Assembly: GCF_003574315.2 (NCBI RefSeq)
Contig: NZ_AP025739.1
Span: 4,836,001 to 4,900,000, forward strand
Length of the DNA: 64,000 bases
Reading direction: 5' to 3'
Source of the DNA: Capsulimonas corticalis
Lineage (GTDB): Bacteria > Armatimonadota > Armatimonadia > Armatimonadales > Capsulimonadaceae
Below the pieces are notes generated by a model. The model was given only the letters and a program-made list of their open reading frames with translations. It made no database searches and had not been told where the DNA came from. A program made the translations under genes and the position numbers. Shown piece after piece: positions 1 through 9,252 of the stretch. Numbering within the stretch: position 1 is the stretch's first letter; every line of letters begins with the position of its first letter.

Positions 1-11
1 AAGGAGCACAT

Positions 12-1898
12 ATGAGAAACACTGCTGTTTTACTCGCCGCAATGGCGGCGACGCTCATGACCGCCGTCGCCGCGCATGCGCAGTTCGTGGGCGTTACCTG
101 CGGCTGGAACTATTCGAACGATCTTTCTGGGCCGAATACCGGCATGGCGAACACGCCGCTGTTCAACCCGGACCCGGCGAATCCGAACCGGACCTGGGAT
201 GAATGGGCGGAGGAGTTGGGGGCGAGTGGGGTGGATTTCGTCTGCCCGAACCTGCGCGGGTCGTATCCGGAGACGGGGCTCAGTCCGGTGAATATTGCGC
301 CGCTGATCACGGCGTTGAACAACCGGGGGCTGAACGATCGGATCAAGCTGGCGATCTTTGACGATAACGCGAGCTCCTGGACCGCCGAATGGAATGAAGC
401 GAACGGGCGCGGCTTTGGCTACGCGCAGCCGTTCGACATCAGCAACTCCGCCAACTGGACCTATCTGTGGGACTATAACTACAAGCTGTTCTATCAGACC
501 GTGCCGGATGCAAATCGCTTCAAGATCAATGGGCGTCCGGTGATTATCTTGTGGACCGGCAACACATATTTCATCGGCAACATGCAGGGCAATATGTCCC
601 GCGCGCTGCTTTATGTGCGCCAGCAGTGCCAGAGTACGTTTGGGTTCAATCCGTATATTATTGTTTCGGGCGACACGCTCTCCCACGACACGACCTGTAA
701 CAATCCTTCGGTGGTCGACGCCGTGCATAACTGGTTCAATCCAAACTCAACCGGCGCGCCGGGCTATACGCTGACGAACTTCAATAACGTGCTGACCGGC
801 GCGCTCTGCCCGCAATTCCAGACGGCGGCGAACGGCTCGTGGGTGGACGCCAACCATGGCGTCCAGCTCGACACATCGCTGCAAAATACGCACGGCGCCG
901 GCGCGCAGCTAACTTTGATTGAGGGCTTCACGGACTGGGAGGAGGACGCCGCGCTGTTTCGCGGCCGGAACTTGGACCCGACCGGCGCATCGCTCGGTTA
1001 CAGCTCCACCTATTACGACTATCCAAACCAGCGTCTGAACATCACGCGCAAGAACAGCAACAATCCGTTTCCGGCGGATCTGAAGGAGGAGATTGAAGGA
1101 TGCGACACTTTTGGCGGCGGCGTGCGAAGCGGTCCGGCCAACTACTACCGCAATGGCCCGATTTCCATCGAGACGACTGCGGACGCCGGCGGCGGCTTCG
1201 ACGTTGGTAATATTCAGGCCAATCAGTGGTTCGAATGGCAGGCTGTCCCGGTCCAGGGCGCAAAGCACTTTCTGGTGCGTGTCGCCACCACGGCCGCGAA
1301 CTGCCGCGTGCACTTTGTGATCGACGGATCGACCAAGCCCTCGGTCACGCTTCCCAATACGGGCGGCTGGCAGACGTGGACGACCGTGGACGCCGGCTCA
1401 TACGGCGCCTTCGCGGCCGGATCCACGCATACCGTGCGCCTGGTCTGCGAAACCGGCGGGATGAACCTCAACTACTGGAAGCTCGGCGGAACGATCCCCA
1501 TCGGCAGCACGATCAGCTTGCAATCGCGCGCCAATAACAACTACGTGACGGCAAGCGCCACGGGCGCCTCGCCTTTGATTGCAAGCAGCGCGACCGTCGG
1601 GACGGCGCAGCTCTTCACGGTGGTCGATATGGGGAATGGGTGCGTCGCCCTGCGCGCCCAGATCAACAACGATTATGTCTGCGCCGACAATGGGGGAGCG
1701 GCCAATCTGATCAATAACCGGACATCGGCCGGCCTGTGGGAGACGTTCCAGTGGATCGAAAACACGGACGGAACGATCTCGCTCAAGTCCAACTCCGACC
1801 AGGAGTTTGTCTGCGCCGAAAACGCGGGCGCGAATCCGCTGATCGCGAACCGGCCCGGACACGGCCTCTGGGAAGGATTTAACTACGCGATCCACTAA
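12..1898 (+). CDS. Secreted DUF5010-type putative glycoside hydrolase with CBM and beta-trefoil
   Basis: A 628-residue exported protein. Residues 1-23 form a signal peptide ending AHA. Residues about 25-360 resemble the DUF5010 domain, a TIM-barrel-like region related to glycoside hydrolases (aromatic-rich, with motifs DFVCPNLRG and LIEGFTDWEED). Residues about 365-495 look like a CBM6/35-type beta-sandwich (GPANYYRNG, NQWFEWQAVPV). Residues about 497-628 form a beta-trefoil of fascin/ricin type with three repeats around YVTAS, YVCAD and FVCAE. A strong AAGGAG ribosome site at 1-6 sets the start. The substrate cannot be told from sequence. Whatever lies upstream is outside the window. Module assignment is by recognition of sequence pattern only; domain borders are approximate. 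Confidence 0.8.
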   Translation: MRNTAVLLAAMAATLMTAVAAHAQFVGVTCGWNYSNDLSGPNTGMANTPLFNPDPANPNRTWDEWAEELGASGVDFVCPNLRGSYPETGLSPVNIAPLITALNNRGLNDRIKLAIFDDNASSWTAEWNEANGRGFGYAQPFDISNSANWTYLWDYNYKLFYQTVPDANRFKINGRPVIILWTGNTYFIGNMQGNMSRALLYVRQQCQSTFGFNPYIIVSGDTLSHDTTCNNPSVVDAVHNWFNPNSTGAPGYTLTNFNNVLTGALCPQFQTAANGSWVDANHGVQLDTSLQNTHGAGAQLTLIEGFTDWEEDAALFRGRNLDPTGASLGYSSTYYDYPNQRLNITRKNSNNPFPADLKEEIEGCDTFGGGVRSGPANYYRNGPISIETTADAGGGFDVGNIQANQWFEWQAVPVQGAKHFLVRVATTAANCRVHFVIDGSTKPSVTLPNTGGWQTWTTVDAGSYGAFAAGSTHTVRLVCETGGMNLNYWKLGGTIPIGSTISLQSRANNNYVTASATGASPLIASSATVGTAQLFTVVDMGNGCVALRAQINNDYVCADNGGAANLINNRTSAGLWETFQWIENTDGTISLKSNSDQEFVCAENAGANPLIANRPGHGLWEGFNYAIH

Positions 1899-2041
1899 AG
1901 GATGCTCTCCTGCTAGGTCTAAACTACAGAGTTATTAATGGCGTGACGCCAATCGATGGCCGGTGATTTCAATCGCCGGCCACGATGCAAAACCGCAATC
2001 TCTCTGATCTTCTCGCCATGCTTGCCACGGAAAAATAATTC

Positions 2042-2070
2042 TTGACACACTAATAACCCTAGTGTATAAT
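2042..2070 (+). promoter_or_regulatory. Consensus sigma-70-type promoter with palindromic operator in the spacer
   Basis: TTGACA (2042-2047), 17-nt spacer, TATAAT (2065-2070): a perfect vegetative promoter. The spacer carries ACACTA-N7-TAGTGT (2047-2052 and 2060-2065), a perfect inverted repeat that also covers the edge of each box, so a bound repressor would block polymerase. It drives the SGNH hydrolase and probably GH3. The regulator is not identifiable in the window. Confidence 0.8.
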
Positions 2071-2172
2071 AATCTTGTCTTGAAGATTGCTTGGCGGCGC
2101 GCAAAAAGCGTCGTCGTGTCGAGTCATCATCGGTCGCGTTGCAATCCTGGGATATCAAAGGAGTCCAGCGTA

Positions 2173-2916
2173 TTGAATGGAAAAGTCCGCCGTCTGGCGC
2201 TGATGACGGCGATAGGAGCATTGGTTTTGTCAAACACGTCGTTTGCGGCGGACGCAATTCATAAGAATACGGATGGGGCGGTCGTGAGTACACAAGGGAT
2301 CATCGTAAAATCCGGGGAGAAGTTCGCGTTTCTCGGCGCGTCGATCAGCGAGTTTGGCTGGAGCCATCCCACGGGTTATATCCAGCTCACGATTAAGACG
2401 CTGACCGACAACGGCGTCAAGATCGTTCCGATCCCAGCGGGCGTCAGCGGCAATTCGTCGCGGGATATGCTGGCGCGCCTGGACCGCGATGTGATCGGCA
2501 AGAAGCCGGATTGGGTGACGATCGACGCCGGCGGCAACGATGTCTGGCATGGCGATGTCCCGTTCGATGAGTACATGACAAACATGACGGCGATTGTCGA
2601 TAAATCGCAGGCGGCGGGGATCCGTGTCGTCATTCAAACATGCACGCCCATCATGGAAGACCTGAACGGTCCGTTCAATACGAAGATGGCGTACTTCAAT
2701 CAATTTCTCCGATATCTGGCCGGTCAAAAACATTGCGTTCTCGCGGATTTGAATGGCGGCGCCGTGGCGATTTTGAAGGCCAAGACGGGGACGGACAATG
2801 TCCTGACAACGGACGGCGTCCATATGAACGAGCGCGGCGACCGGGTGATGGCGACGGGGCTGCTGGAAGCGCTGGGGCTGACCGATGCGCAGATTGCGAA
2901 AACGATCGCGCGGTGA
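2173..2916 (+). CDS. Secreted SGNH/GDSL hydrolase (lipase/esterase family)
   Basis: A 247-residue SGNH-hydrolase with a signal peptide (MNGKVRRLALM... to SFAAD). Block I is GASISEFGW, a variant of GDS with alanine for aspartate before the serine; block III is GGND; the C-terminal catalytic pair is seen as DGVHMNERG. Such enzymes deacetylate or de-esterify glycans and lipids, which fits the hydrolases around it. The start is TTG at 2173, set by AAAGGAG at 2157-2163 with 9-nt spacing; an upstream in-frame start at 2062 lies inside the promoter and is not credible. The GH3 gene follows after 39 nt, suggesting co-transcription. Confidence 0.85.
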   Translation: MNGKVRRLALMTAIGALVLSNTSFAADAIHKNTDGAVVSTQGIIVKSGEKFAFLGASISEFGWSHPTGYIQLTIKTLTDNGVKIVPIPAGVSGNSSRDMLARLDRDVIGKKPDWVTIDAGGNDVWHGDVPFDEYMTNMTAIVDKSQAAGIRVVIQTCTPIMEDLNGPFNTKMAYFNQFLRYLAGQKHCVLADLNGGAVAILKAKTGTDNVLTTDGVHMNERGDRVMATGLLEALGLTDAQIAKTIAR

Positions 2917-2955
2917 GGCTGATCGGGAGCAAACACGGAGATTGGGGTATCGATA

Positions 2956-5385
2956 TTGAGAAGGTATTTACCACTGAGCGCGCTGCTGACATTGGCGCTC
3001 GCGAGCGCCGCAGGAGCGCAGAACGCTCCGGTCTATAAAGACAAGTCGCAGCCGGTTCCGGTCCGTGTCGCGGATCTCTTGCAGCGGATGACGAATGAAG
3101 AAAAGGTCCGAGAGCTGAGCGAGGATTGGGGGATTCCCGGCAATGATCGCCTCGGAATCCCGGCGCTCAGCAAAGCCGAGGCGACCCATGGATTCGGCTA
3201 TGGAACGGGAGCGACGATCTTCCCGCAGGCGCTCGGCCTTGCCGCCACCTGGGATACGAAAGTGGCGAACGATGTCGGCGATGTGACCGGCCAGGAGTGC
3301 CTGGAGGCGAATACTTATCAGGCATGGTGCCCCGTGCTTGATGTCGCCCGCGATCCGCGCTGGGGCCGAATGGAGGAGACCTACGGGGAAGACCCATATC
3401 TGGTCTCCCGCATGGGCGTCTCCTGGATCAAGGCGTATCAATCGCACAACTTGATCGCTACCCCCAAGCACTTCGCCGCGCATGGCGGGCCGCTCGGCGG
3501 CCGCGACAGCAACGATGTGGGATATTCCGAGCGCGTGATGCGCGAAGTCTATCTGGTTCCGTTCCGCGCCGCATTCGAGGAGGGCAAGGCGGGAGCCGTC
3601 ATGAACGCCTACAGCACCTGGGTGGACGGCGTTCCCTGCGCCGAATCGCAGGATCTGCTCTTCGGCATCCTGCGTCAAGAGTGGGGGTTCGATGGATTTG
3701 TCGTCTCCGACTGCGGATCGATCGACAATATCTACACCAAATTCGGCGTCTCGCAGGATAAGGTCGATGCGGCGCGCAAGGCCATCGAAGCCGGCGTCTC
3801 CTGCAACTGCGGCGACACGTACAAGCAGTTTCTACTGACAGCGGTGCAGTCTGGTCAAGTCTCACAGAAGACTCTGGACTTCGCGGTCGGGCGCATTCTC
3901 ACGGTGATCTTCCGATTGGGGCTGTTTGAGCGCCCGATGACGAAGACCAAATGGGAGTGGAAAGACAACCCAAATTGGGATAGCCCGCCGCACCGCCAGG
4001 TTTCGCTGAATGAGGCGCGGGAAAGCATTGTTCTGCTGAAGAACACCGGTGTTCTGCCGTTGAGCAAGACAATCGGCTCCGTCGCGGTCATCGGCCCCAG
4101 CGCCGACGAGGCGCAGCTAGGCGACTATTCGACCCACGCCAAGCCGGGCCAGCTCATCACGGTGCTGGCGGGCGTCAAAGCCGCCGTGTCGTCGAACACA
4201 ACCGTCAACTACGCCAAAGGGTGCGATCATACCGGCGCTTCCACCGCCGGATTCGACGAAGCCATCAAGGCGGCGCAGGCGAGCGATGTTTCGATCCTGG
4301 TGCTGGGCGACAAATCGGAAGTCACGACTGGTGAAAACTACGACCGCGCCAATCTGGATCTGCCCGGCGTACAGCAACAGCTTCTCGAAGCGGTCGCCAA
4401 GGTCGGCAAGCCCGTCATTCTCGTTCTCGTCGCCGGCAAGCCCACGACAATCGGGTGGGCGGCCGAGCATGTCCCGGCGATTGTGGAAACCTGGTTCCCG
4501 GGTGAAGAAGGCGGCCACGCGACCGCCGATGTGCTTTTTGGCGATTACAATCCCGGCGGCCGCCTCCCGGTGACGTTCCCGCGTTCGGCGGACCAATTGC
4601 CGCTTTACTACAACTACAAGCCGTCGGGGCGCGCGTACAACTATTTAGATCAGTCGTTCACGCCTTTGTACCGCTTTGGGTACGGCCTGAGCTATACCAA
4701 ATTTGCCTACAGCAATCTGAAGGTGACGCCGCCGTCCAGCCCAACCGGCAGCGCGACCGTGACTGCGGATGTGACGAATACAGGATTGCGGGCCGGCGAT
4801 GAAGTCGCACAGCTTTACATCAACCATCCGGTGAGCAGTGTCGTGACGCCTGTCATGGAGCTGAAAGGCTTCCGCCGGGTCCATCTGGACCCGAACCAGA
4901 CGGCCACCGTCACGTTTACTCTGACGCCGTATGCCCTGTCCGTTCTGAACAAGAATCTGGACCGCGTTCTGGAGGCCGGAGCCGTCCGAATCCTGGTCGG
5001 CGGCGCGTCCCCCGCCGCCCTGACCGGCGACGAACAGAAGACCAAGATCGGCTACGCCGCGCCGGACCAGGGTGTGATGGGAACCCTGCAAATCAAAACG
5101 CCGCTCGCGGCCAAATTTGCCTACGCCCTTCAAACACCCGCTTCCGCCGCGCGCCAGAAGCAGTTCCAGGCGACCGTGCGTGTCCGAAACGCCGGCGGCA
5201 TGACGGACATCGGCGAAGTCCAGCTCTTCGCCAATGGCGAACGCTTGGGATCCCAGCGCTTCGAACTGGCCGCCGGAGAAGACAAACTGCTGGCGTTCCC
5301 GGTAACGCTCGCCAAAGCCGGCGGCGCGACGCTGACAGCCTCGGGCAAATATACGATGGCGACGCGGGCGATTGTGGTGAAATAG
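2956..5385 (+). CDS. Secreted glycoside hydrolase family 3 (beta-glucosidase/xylosidase type)
   Basis: An 809-residue GH3 enzyme with a TTG start and a signal peptide ending AAGAQ. Order: GH3 N-terminal barrel (about 30-340) with the nucleophile motif VVSDCGS (Asp252), GH3 C-terminal alpha/beta sandwich (about 370-590, with the WFPGEEGG motif), fibronectin-III-like domain (about 600-700, DEVAQLYINHP), and an extra C-terminal beta-sandwich (about 715-809) resembling CARDB/NPCBM-associated modules. GH3 enzymes remove terminal beta-glucose, xylose or related sugars; the exact specificity is not readable. The GGGGT before the TTG is a modest ribosome site. Likely in one transcript with the SGNH hydrolase. 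Confidence 0.92.
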   Translation: MRRYLPLSALLTLALASAAGAQNAPVYKDKSQPVPVRVADLLQRMTNEEKVRELSEDWGIPGNDRLGIPALSKAEATHGFGYGTGATIFPQALGLAATWDTKVANDVGDVTGQECLEANTYQAWCPVLDVARDPRWGRMEETYGEDPYLVSRMGVSWIKAYQSHNLIATPKHFAAHGGPLGGRDSNDVGYSERVMREVYLVPFRAAFEEGKAGAVMNAYSTWVDGVPCAESQDLLFGILRQEWGFDGFVVSDCGSIDNIYTKFGVSQDKVDAARKAIEAGVSCNCGDTYKQFLLTAVQSGQVSQKTLDFAVGRILTVIFRLGLFERPMTKTKWEWKDNPNWDSPPHRQVSLNEARESIVLLKNTGVLPLSKTIGSVAVIGPSADEAQLGDYSTHAKPGQLITVLAGVKAAVSSNTTVNYAKGCDHTGASTAGFDEAIKAAQASDVSILVLGDKSEVTTGENYDRANLDLPGVQQQLLEAVAKVGKPVILVLVAGKPTTIGWAAEHVPAIVETWFPGEEGGHATADVLFGDYNPGGRLPVTFPRSADQLPLYYNYKPSGRAYNYLDQSFTPLYRFGYGLSYTKFAYSNLKVTPPSSPTGSATVTADVTNTGLRAGDEVAQLYINHPVSSVVTPVMELKGFRRVHLDPNQTATVTFTLTPYALSVLNKNLDRVLEAGAVRILVGGASPAALTGDEQKTKIGYAAPDQGVMGTLQIKTPLAAKFAYALQTPASAARQKQFQATVRVRNAGGMTDIGEVQLFANGERLGSQRFELAAGEDKLLAFPVTLAKAGGATLTASGKYTMATRAIVVK

Positions 5386-5431
5386 ACGCAGGCGTTTCGC
5401 GCCTAAATATGAGGCGCCTACAAGGTTCGTT

Positions 5432-5455
5432 GTCCCCGGCTTCATAACCGGGGAC
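5432..5455. repeat. Small hairpin of the 5.4-kb repeat family
   Basis: GTCCCCGG (5432-5439) and CCGGGGAC (5448-5455) make a perfect 8-bp stem around CTTCATAA. The CTTCATAACCGGGG word recurs in the larger inverted repeat just downstream. It lies after the GH3 stop and may help end transcription, though no T-run follows. Confidence 0.5.
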
Positions 5456-5478
5456 GAAACCATGGGCATCAAATCCAA

Positions 5479-5640
5479 TTCAATGCCCCGGTTATGAAAC
5501 CCGGGTCTGGGAGCGGCAAGAGCCGCTAACCGTCCGTGCCGGACGGAGGACATTTGTGATCGATAACTGGCATTTGCGTCCGGCACGGACGCTTAGCGCC
5601 TTGCGCTCCCAGACCCGGGTTTCATAACCGGGGCATTGAA
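5479..5640. repeat. Long imperfect inverted repeat (interspersed repeat, two inverted units)
   Basis: The left unit (5479-5546) and right unit (5577-5640) are inverted copies. They share 37 identical nt from TTCAATGCCCCGG to CTGGGAGCG and the block GTCCGTGCCGGACG, separated by a variable 13-16 nt part. A single related unit lies at 43274-43333. This element fills most of the 328-bp GH3-GH2 gap. It has no coding capacity and resembles REP/BIME-type intergenic repeats. Confidence 0.8.
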
Positions 5641-5713
5641 CCGATCCGAGCTTCATAACCGTGCTCACGACCTAAAATAGCCATCATCTCAATCCCGCAA
5701 ACCAGGAAATTCT

Positions 5714-8700
5714 ATGGACCTTTACTCCCAATACCGCACACGTCAAACGACGGCGCTGCTGCTCGTCACCATTCTCTCTCCGCTCACGCTCGCCGCTGGC
5801 GCGCAGGCGTCCGCGCGCTTTCCGCGCGCGTTTGCGCCGCAGGAGGGAAAAACGACGCCGTCGGAGCGGCCTGAGCGCGATGAGTTGTGTCTGAATGGCC
5901 GCTGGCGGTTTCAGCCGGTCGCATTGCCGGCGGGATACCATCAGGGGAATGATCCCGCGCCGACACTGACGCCGCCGGCGAGCGATGGATGGGAGAAGAC
6001 GCCGATCCGGATTCCTTCGCCGTGGAACGCGAATAGCTACGCCGATCAAGATGGGCTGGGGGGCGATTTTCGCTGCTTCCCAAGTTATCCCGCCTCCTGG
6101 AACTCCGTGCAGATGGGCTGGCTTCAGCGCAAGTTCACCGTGCCTACCGCCTGGAAGGGGCGAAGGCTAATCCTGCATTTCGACGCCGTGGCGGGCGATG
6201 CGCAGGTGATTGTCAATGGCAAGCAAGTCGGGGAGCACTTCGATATTTTCCTGCCCTTTGATGTGGACGTGACTGACACTGTCAAGCCCGGCGCGCAGAA
6301 CGAACTGCTGGTCGGTGTGCGCAAGGCAAGCCTGTTCGACGTTCAAGGAAAATTTGGCCGTCGGCCTTATCAGGGCGGCTCGATGTGGGGACAGCATATC
6401 GCCGGCATCTGGCAGGATGTGACGCTGGAAGCCGTTCCTACAGTCCATGTCAGCAATGTGTTCGTCAAGCCGCTCGTGGACCAGGATCAGCTCGTGACGG
6501 ATGTCACGGTCCAGAACGATACGGATCACGCGGCGAATATTACGCTGGACCGCACCGTGTCTCCGTGGATTTCCGAGGCCGGCAAGGATGTGCTGTCCGC
6601 GCCGGAGCCGAAATCACGGCTGGGCGCCGCGCTGCCGTTGACGTCCGCGCCCGTTCGTGTCTCCATTCCCGCGCATGGCTCCCAGGTTGTGACGCTGACC
6701 GGCAAGGTGGGCAATCGGCTCAAATACTGGTCTCCAACGAGCCCCAATCTTTACGGCGTCGTCTGCCATGTGAAGGACGCCAGCGGCGTGGTTCGCGATT
6801 CCAAATACACGCGCTTCGGTTGGCGGCAAATCACCTTTGACAACGGACGCACGCTTTTGAATGGCAAACTGCTCGTGATGAAGGGCGACTCCTGGCACTT
6901 CATGGGTATCCCGCAGATGACGCGGCGCTACGCCTGGGCCTGGTTCAAGACGCTCCATGACGCCCATCTGAACGCGGTGCGCCTGCACGCACAGCCGTAT
7001 CCCGCCTTTTATCTCGATGTCGCCGACGAACAGGGCATTCTCGTGCTCGACGAAAGCGCGATGTGGGCGAGTGATGGCGGCCCGAAGCTCGATGATCCCG
7101 CATACTGGCGCAACACGGAAGACCATCTTCAGGGACTGATTTTGCGCGACCGCAACCATCCCGGAGTCTTCGGCTGGAGCGTCTCGAATGAGATTCTTCC
7201 CGTGATCAAATATGTCTTCCATGGCCCGCAGGAGATGCAGGACAACCTCACGCACTACGACGGCATTTGGGCCGGTATCTGCCGCAAGTACGACCCAACG
7301 CGCCTATGGATCTCGGCGGACGGCGAAGACGACGGCGGCGGCACACTGCCAACTTACGTGATCCATTATGGCGACGCTTCCACCATGCAGCGGGCGAAGG
7401 GATCGGGCAAGCCGTGGGGCAATGGCGAGTCCAGCCCGGCATATTATGGGACCCCGGAGCAGATCGCGCAGTACTCCGGCGACCAGCGCGCGTATCTCTC
7501 CGCCGAAGACCGTATGGAGGGAGTCGCCAAGGTTTCCTATGACAATCTGATCGATCAGCGCAAGTACGACGCCAGCTATCGCAGCGTGTTTAATCTCGTC
7601 TGGTACGCGCTCAAGCCGCTGAACCTGGGACTGCCCGACACAACGCGTCCGCCGGCGCTGACGGATGGCGTCTTCTTTGGCCCCTACGTCGAAGGCAAGC
7701 CGGGCGTGCAGCCGGAGCGCTTGGGGCCGTACAGTTCGACGCTCAATCCCGGTTACGATCCCAGCCTGCCGCTCTATGAAAAGTGGCCGATGTTCGACGC
7801 CATTCAGGCGGCGCAGGCGGAGCCCGTCGCCGCCGAATATAAGCCCGACCGGCCGTTCACGGTGGACGCCGGCGTCGCCAAAGATCCCGCTTCCGGGACG
7901 ATCACGAGCGTCCCGGTGCTGGCTGGGTCGAACGGTGCGCTCGCAAAAGCGCTTGCCGACGCCGGCGTGCCCGTGGCGTCGTCCGGCGCCGCGAGCGGCG
8001 ATTTGCTCGTCATCGACGGAGCCCAGCCGCCGTCGTCCGACGCCAAGAGCGCCATCGATAAGGCGCTCGCCGACGGTGGATCGGTCGTTGTCTGGGGCGC
8101 CAATCCCTCTACGCTCGATCAGCTCAACGCCCTCTTGCCGGAGAAGCTAGAGCTGACGGATCGCACAGCCTCGTCGCTCGTGACAAATTCGCCCTCGCCG
8201 ATCACCGCTGGATTGACGCCGGCGTTGCTCTACTTCTCAGAACTCAACCCCTCCACGGTCCTGCATACGGGCCTCGGCGGGCCGCTGGTGACGAAGGGAG
8301 CAGTGCTGCTGTCGGCGTCCAACACCAATTGGAATCACTGGAATCAGCAAGCCGAAACGTCCAAAACGATCATGCTGCTGCGCTCCGAGCGCGAGACGAA
8401 GCCGTCCGGCGCCGCACTGGTCGATATCCCGAGCGGCTCGGGTCATCTCATCCTGTGCAGCCTGCCCGCCGCCGCCGAAACCTCCAAAGCGGCGGCGCTC
8501 AACCGAACAATTTGGGCAAACCTTGGCGTGAAGCTGGGCGACGGCGCCGCGCAGCGCAATGTCCTGAATGCAAATGGCGAACTCACCCGCGCCTTGGCCT
8601 GGGGATGGAAAGAAGCCGGATCCACGGACGACGCGCTCAAGGATTCGCCCGTTGACTCCAACGCAGGGAAATCGATTGTCTTTGGATCCCGGATGAACGA

Positions 8701-9100
8701 CCGCAATTGGAAGTCCGTCGGCGCCAGCGGCGGCGCGTTGGACCTCGGCGCGCTGGAGGGCGCCAATTCCCATAAGAGCGCCATCGGTTATCTGAGCTTC
8801 TGGCTCTACAGCCCCAAAGATCTGGCGAATTTGCTGCTCGATCCGCACCTGCCAAACGTCACTCTGACGGTGGGCTCGGTCGCGGGCGCGCAGATCTGGC
8901 TGAACGGCAAATCCCTACCAACGAAGCCGCAGGGCGATGGGGCAATCGTAAACCCATTGCTGCTGCCCCAGGGCTGGAGCCACCTCCTCGTCAAGATCGT
9001 GCGCTCCGAAACCGGCCTGGGCGCGCAGCCCTCGCTGTCGCTGCAAAGCAGCCAGGCTGACTATCTGCCGCAGATCCACGGCGCACAGGAAAAGCCGTAG
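5714..9100 (+). CDS. Secreted GH2-family glycoside hydrolase
   Basis: An 1128-residue protein with signal peptide (MDLYSQYRTRQTTALLLVT... to AQASA). The N-terminal jelly-roll sugar-binding domain (about 60-240; LNGRWRFQP, GWLQRKFTVP, VIVNGKQVGEH) and Ig-like domain (about 240-380) are typical of GH2. The barrel follows with DRNHPGVFGWSVSNE; Glu493 in SNE is the expected acid/base. Glu572 in GNGESSP is only a candidate nucleophile. The C-terminal 400 residues hold a ThuA/GATase-like stretch and a second sandwich-like region that ordinary beta-galactosidases lack. Specificity is unknown. AGGAAA precedes the ATG. It stands alone behind the repeat element and ends before a strong terminator. Confidence 0.85.
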   Translation: MDLYSQYRTRQTTALLLVTILSPLTLAAGAQASARFPRAFAPQEGKTTPSERPERDELCLNGRWRFQPVALPAGYHQGNDPAPTLTPPASDGWEKTPIRIPSPWNANSYADQDGLGGDFRCFPSYPASWNSVQMGWLQRKFTVPTAWKGRRLILHFDAVAGDAQVIVNGKQVGEHFDIFLPFDVDVTDTVKPGAQNELLVGVRKASLFDVQGKFGRRPYQGGSMWGQHIAGIWQDVTLEAVPTVHVSNVFVKPLVDQDQLVTDVTVQNDTDHAANITLDRTVSPWISEAGKDVLSAPEPKSRLGAALPLTSAPVRVSIPAHGSQVVTLTGKVGNRLKYWSPTSPNLYGVVCHVKDASGVVRDSKYTRFGWRQITFDNGRTLLNGKLLVMKGDSWHFMGIPQMTRRYAWAWFKTLHDAHLNAVRLHAQPYPAFYLDVADEQGILVLDESAMWASDGGPKLDDPAYWRNTEDHLQGLILRDRNHPGVFGWSVSNEILPVIKYVFHGPQEMQDNLTHYDGIWAGICRKYDPTRLWISADGEDDGGGTLPTYVIHYGDASTMQRAKGSGKPWGNGESSPAYYGTPEQIAQYSGDQRAYLSAEDRMEGVAKVSYDNLIDQRKYDASYRSVFNLVWYALKPLNLGLPDTTRPPALTDGVFFGPYVEGKPGVQPERLGPYSSTLNPGYDPSLPLYEKWPMFDAIQAAQAEPVAAEYKPDRPFTVDAGVAKDPASGTITSVPVLAGSNGALAKALADAGVPVASSGAASGDLLVIDGAQPPSSDAKSAIDKALADGGSVVVWGANPSTLDQLNALLPEKLELTDRTASSLVTNSPSPITAGLTPALLYFSELNPSTVLHTGLGGPLVTKGAVLLSASNTNWNHWNQQAETSKTIMLLRSERETKPSGAALVDIPSGSGHLILCSLPAAAETSKAAALNRTIWANLGVKLGDGAAQRNVLNANGELTRALAWGWKEAGSTDDALKDSPVDSNAGKSIVFGSRMNDRNWKSVGASGGALDLGALEGANSHKSAIGYLSFWLYSPKDLANLLLDPHLPNVTLTVGSVAGAQIWLNGKSLPTKPQGDGAIVNPLLLPQGWSHLLVKIVRSETGLGAQPSLSLQSSQADYLPQIHGAQEKP

Positions 9101-9140
9101 CCATTGCGCTCTCACGCGCATCGATTGCCAATCTTATTCA

Positions 9141-9180
9141 AAACGCCTCCGGCCTCACTGGCTCGGAGGCGTTTATTTTA
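9141..9180 (+). terminator. Rho-independent terminator after the GH2 gene
   Basis: AAACGCCTCCG (9141-9151) pairs perfectly with CGGAGGCGTTT (9164-9174) around a 12-nt loop, followed by ATTTTA. Confidence 0.85.
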
Positions 9181-9252
9181 TCGGAAACATACGCTTGCGG
9201 CGTGTGTCAAATGGGTAAACCCCAAGTCCCGAATCCAGGAGAGTCTCTCGAT

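Noticed and set aside
1957-1982. TGGCCGG...CCGGCCA hairpin as a terminator of the first gene
   Set aside because: Stem is real but imperfect and no T-run follows; left unassigned.
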